64,000 nt of DNA. Source: Coxiella endosymbiont of Amblyomma nuttalli (lineage in GTDB: Bacteria; Pseudomonadota; Gammaproteobacteria; Coxiellales; Coxiellaceae). Location: positions 620,001-684,000 of the forward strand of contig NZ_CP064834.1 of assembly GCF_018107685.1 (NCBI RefSeq), written 5' to 3'. Of this stretch, positions 60,980 through 64,000 are shown one piece after another. Made by a program: the position numbers and the translations under genes. The first letter of the stretch is position 1; every line of letters starts with the position of its first letter. The notes beneath the pieces were generated by a model. It searched no databases. It was given only the letters and a program-made list of their open reading frames with translations, and was not told where the DNA came from.

Positions 60980-61146
60980 GAAAATTAAAACGAGCTCAAT
61001 TATCAACTTTTTATATAAAATAACTATTAGTTTATATAAATTATTGCACATTGTGAAAACTCGAAATAGAGTTACTTAATCTTCAATCTATCAATAGATG
61101 AGTAAGGACGACTGGAGGGCAACTGCAATAGTATGAGTATGGTGGT

Positions 61147-62412
61147 ATGAACGTGCTTATTATTGGCAATGGCGGAAGAGAACATGCATTGGCATGGAAA
61201 TTGGCCCAGTCGTCTCGCGTCAAAAAAATTTGGGTGTCACCTGGAAACGCAGGAACAGCATCTGAAAATAAAACTCAGAATATTGCTATTGACTCTACCG
61301 ATATTCATGCATTGATTGTATTTGTTAAAACACATGATATTGGTTTAACGCTCGTTGGTTCTGAAGTTCCACTAGATGCGGGTATTGTTGATCAATTTTA
61401 TCAAGAAAATTTAAATATTTTCGGACCCACTCAAGTTGCTGCCAAATTAGAAACTTCTAAAAGTTTCTGCAAATCTTTTATGCAGCACCATCATATTCCT
61501 ACTGCGAAATTTGCTACATTTAAAAATAAAGACGAAGCGCTGCTGCATATTAAACAACAATCTTTTCCTCTTGTTATTAAAGCAAGTGGTTTAGCAGGTG
61601 GAAAAGGCGTGTCCATTGCACATTCGTTAAATGAAGCGAAAAAGATTGTTGTTGCGATGATGGAAGAGAAACAATTCGGAACGGCAGGCGAGGAAATTGT
61701 TGTTGAGGAATTTTTAATAGGTAAAGAAGTGAGTATTATTGCTATGGTTGATGGTGAATATATTTTACCACTGGCTAGCTCACGAGATTATAAACGACGT
61801 GATAACAATGACCGCGGTCCCAACACAGGCGGTATGGGTGCTTACTCTCCTGTTCCTCAATTGTCTAAAGCCTTACAAGAAAAAATAATGACAACGATTA
61901 TGCGCCCTACTATCGAAGGATTAAAAGCAAAAGGCATTGCTTATATTGGCTTTTTGTACGCAGGAGTAATGATTACAGCAGATAATGAACCGAAAGTATT
62001 GGAGTTTAATGTACGACTGGGTGATCCAGAAACCCAACCACTCATGATGCGTTTGCGTTCTGATTTAGGAGAATTAATTTTGTCGGCGATTTCTGGTAAA
62101 TTAGATCGCACGAAAAGTATTTGGGATTCCCGCACAGCTTTAACAGTAGTTATGACAGCTGGTGGTTATCCCAACCATTATGAAAAAGGAAATATTATCG
62201 AGGGATTGAATCAATCGTTAAGTGCCGATGTTAAAATTTTTTACGCGGGCACGCGGAAAAACAATCACACCATTGTTACCAATGGTGGGCGCGTTCTTTC
62301 TATCACTGCTTTGGGGAATGATTTACATGAAGCACGACAAAAAGCTTACCAAACAGTTAAAAAAATTAATTGGCAAAGTTGTTATTATCGACGGGATATT
62401 GGTTATTGTTAG
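61147..62412 (+). CDS. purD: phosphoribosylamine-glycine ligase (GAR synthetase)
   Basis: Second step of purine synthesis, joining glycine to phosphoribosylamine with ATP. At 421 residues it has an ATP-grasp fold: MNVLIIGNGGREHALAWKL, VIKASGLAGGKGVSIA, the family loop DRGPNTGGMGAYSPVP and the metal site KVLEFNVRLGDPETQP. The C-terminus is a few residues short of typical (ends RRDIGYC), probably harmless. purH lies elsewhere in the window rather than adjacent as in enterobacteria. It is divergent from the thi operon; ThiC uses AIR, a product of the same pathway. Confidence 0.95.
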   Translation: MNVLIIGNGGREHALAWKLAQSSRVKKIWVSPGNAGTASENKTQNIAIDSTDIHALIVFVKTHDIGLTLVGSEVPLDAGIVDQFYQENLNIFGPTQVAAKLETSKSFCKSFMQHHHIPTAKFATFKNKDEALLHIKQQSFPLVIKASGLAGGKGVSIAHSLNEAKKIVVAMMEEKQFGTAGEEIVVEEFLIGKEVSIIAMVDGEYILPLASSRDYKRRDNNDRGPNTGGMGAYSPVPQLSKALQEKIMTTIMRPTIEGLKAKGIAYIGFLYAGVMITADNEPKVLEFNVRLGDPETQPLMMRLRSDLGELILSAISGKLDRTKSIWDSRTALTVVMTAGGYPNHYEKGNIIEGLNQSLSADVKIFYAGTRKNNHTIVTNGGRVLSITALGNDLHEARQKAYQTVKKINWQSCYYRRDIGYC

Positions 62413-62925
62413 ACTATTTAATGTTAATGCACACTCCGATCAACAATTAAAAAACGATCTCTCGAATAGGATCCAGAGCGAAGGTTGGGAAGCTGACGTT
62501 TTACATTACCTTATCTGCTTCTCGATTTCACCTTCGCATAGCGCATAAAAAAACTCGGATTAACGATTGCAGTGCACGTCGACTATATTGCACACTGCTG
62601 TTACATAGATAGTTGTTTTCAATAAACAATAACCAAGGATAAGATACATCTTCGTGAGAACCGTAAGTTGAATTTTTCAGAACTCTCGATAAGTTTTGAT
62701 TTGATTGATTTCAAAATCAGTAGCCGTTACTTTTGAACACTTTAGGTGCAGAAGAGTCAAGACAATCAATTCTATATCGTGCGTCAATGAATATATAATT
62801 AACTGATGCATTTAATCTCTAGCCTCTATAAGAGACCATGAACAACTAAACTATAAGTGTTATTTTTGATATATTGAGCGTGTGATAATGATATTCAGTC
62901 CAGATATATTGTTTTTTATTTCTTA
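62413..62925. other. 513-base gene-poor spacer
   Basis: Lies between the convergent purD and dnaQ. A 44-codon minus-strand frame around 62810-62678 has no recognisable product. No terminator hairpin with a U-run is seen. Confidence 0.45.
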
Positions 62926-63630
62926 TTAATCACCACTATCAGACCAAAGACAAGTACCATTTTCTTTTAAGGCTTGTAAAAAATCCTGGTGGGATTTTAT
63001 TTCTTCATCATTAGCTGTAATTACTCGTAAAGGAGCGCGATTAACGTCGAGACGGCGGATTCGAACAGATTCTCTCACAGTAGAAAAACTTTGAGGCTCA
63101 AATAACCCGACTTGACCGCCAGTCATCAACAAATAAACTTGGGCCAATAATCTAGCATCTAACAAAGCTCCGTGATAATGACGATTGGAATTATCCACGT
63201 GATAACGGCGACAAAGTGCATCTAAATTGTTATGCTGGCCCGGATGTTTTTGACGGGCTAAAATTAATGTATCAATAACTGCACAATAATCAGTAATAGT
63301 TTGGAAAGGTTGTTTTGTCAATTTTAATTCTTGATTCAAAAAACTGATATCAAATGGTGCATTATGGATAATTAATTCTGCACCTTTTAGAAAAGCAACT
63401 AAATCAGTTGCAATATCTGTAAACAAAGGTTTATCCATCAGAAAACTTTCGGTAATACCATGAATTTGAGCAGCATCACGTTTAATGGAACGTTCAGGAT
63501 TAATATAAAAATGTAAATGATTATCCGTCAATTGCCGATCCATCATTTCTAAACAACCTACTTCGATAATACGGTGTCCATTTTCAAGTTCTAGTCCTGT
63601 TGTTTCTATATCTAAAACAATTTGTCGCAC
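62926..63630 (-). CDS. dnaQ: DNA polymerase III epsilon subunit (3'-5' proofreading exonuclease)
   Basis: A 234-residue DEDDh exonuclease that proofreads for the replicative polymerase. Exo I DIETTGLELENGHRIIEVG, Exo II IIHNAPFDISFL and Exo III YHGALLDARLLAQVYL are intact. A C-terminal tail (about 185-234) that contacts the alpha subunit is present but poorly conserved, as usual. The start at ATG 63630 is 23 bases after the rnhA stop. In enterobacteria rnhA and dnaQ are divergent; here they run in the same direction. Confidence 0.94.
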   Translation of the reverse strand: MRQIVLDIETTGLELENGHRIIEVGCLEMMDRQLTDNHLHFYINPERSIKRDAAQIHGITESFLMDKPLFTDIATDLVAFLKGAELIIHNAPFDISFLNQELKLTKQPFQTITDYCAVIDTLILARQKHPGQHNNLDALCRRYHVDNSNRHYHGALLDARLLAQVYLLMTGGQVGLFEPQSFSTVRESVRIRRLDVNRAPLRVITANDEEIKSHQDFLQALKENGTCLWSDSGD

Positions 63631-63653
63631 TGTTATTTCTTTTCCTATCTACT

Positions 63654-64000
63654 CTATAAATTTGTCTTAGTAAAATTTTCTAAAATTGTATCCATGCCGC
63701 AATTGGCTAATTGGTCAGCAATTTCATTTTCAACGTGACCACTGTGGCCCTTTACCCAATACCAAGTTATAGTATGACGCTTAATTTCATACTCAAGTGC
63801 TTCCCACAGTGCCCTATTTTTAACAGATTTTTTATTACTAGTTTTCCATTGTCGGTCCTTCCAGACGGGAAGCCATTCCGTGATACCTCGATATAAGTAT
63901 TGAGAATCAGTAGTCACGATCACATGACAAGGACGCTTTAATGCCTTTAATCCTTCGATTGCAGCTGTTATTTCCATCTGATTGTTGGTTGTGTTCGCAG
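63654..64000 (-). CDS. rnhA: ribonuclease HI (5' end outside the window)
   Basis: Degrades the RNA strand of RNA-DNA hybrids. The visible part is the C-terminal three quarters: NTTNNQMEITAAIEGL with the catalytic Glu, VTTDSQYLYRGITEWL with the catalytic Asp, and WYWVKGHSGHVENEIADQLA with the His loop and last Asp. The N-terminal strand with the first Asp (YTDGSC type) lies beyond base 64000, and the frame is open to the window edge. It is followed by dnaQ. Confidence 0.93.
   Translation of the reverse strand, partial: ANTTNNQMEITAAIEGLKALKRPCHVIVTTDSQYLYRGITEWLPVWKDRQWKTSNKKSVKNRALWEALEYEIKRHTITWYWVKGHSGHVENEIADQLANCGMDTILENFTKTNL

Noticed and set aside
62222-62548. 108-codon plus-strand frame at the end of purD
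   Set aside because: Mostly a shadow of purD in another frame; the part beyond purD has no support.

Overview
The window reads as a chromosome segment of an AT-rich gammaproteobacterium whose genome is decaying. The gene complement (UbiG, IspB, Fis, PhoB/PhoR, an RNase H/DnaQ pair, a methylcrotonyl-CoA carboxylase cluster, a methylcitrate synthase, a PHS-type phosphate carrier) and the wide gene-poor gaps fit a Coxiella-like (Legionellales) endosymbiont of an arthropod. That assignment is my inference from family knowledge; no database was searched. Summing my own coordinates, about 40.5 kb of 64 kb is intact coding sequence (about 63%), in 41 genes. The rest is AT-rich sequence with few recognisable relics.

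Layout. 0.3-5 kb: a partial leucine-degradation (liu) cluster, liuB-liuC-liuD, with a possible liuA scrap upstream. 5.7-6.7 kb: aroG (minus). 6.7-9.5 kb: gene-poor, ending in a clearly broken tyrosine-recombinase gene. 9.5-11 kb: a DHA2-type drug exporter. 11.9-13.5 kb: a hotdog thioesterase overlapping a 2-methylcitrate synthase. 13.9-18.7 kb: hpt, a DUF1820 gene with an unknown partner, and a DUF1289-prfB pair. 19.1-20.7 kb: panB-panC. 20.7-24.6 kb: the largest empty stretch, then a single ABC half-transporter. 28-35 kb: tRNA-Lys, then the minus-strand block murJ-ribF-ileS-lspA. 35-38.5 kb: rpsT, obgE, rpmA-rplU, ispB and tRNA-Pro. 39.9-43.5 kb: phoB, a phoR reduced to its kinase core, and a phosphate/H+ symporter. 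45.6-48.7 kb: sohB, a cation-diffusion-facilitator exporter and ubiG. 48.9-53.7 kb: fis-purH (minus) and pepN (plus). 55.7-60.8 kb: a compact thiamine operon thiC-thiO-thiS-thiG-thiDE (minus). 61.1-64 kb: purD, dnaQ and a window-truncated rnhA.

How it fits together. The best preserved accessory functions are B-vitamin and cofactor genes: the thiamine operon, pantothenate (panBC) and flavin (ribF). This is what a nutritional symbiont of a blood feeder would keep. Control elements look eroded: the thiC leader keeps the 3' half of a TPP riboswitch but not the UGAGA pyrimidine-sensing motif, PhoR has no membrane or PAS sensor, and prfB has no autoregulatory frameshift site. Homopolymer tracts inside genes (G9 in ubiG, G8 in thiO, A11 in sohB) suggest slippage-prone expression. 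I found no CRISPR array, intact mobile element, secretion system or defence system, and I do not claim a wholly new system. The strongest leads are the degenerate riboswitch, the headless PhoR and a long perfect palindrome inside rpsT.
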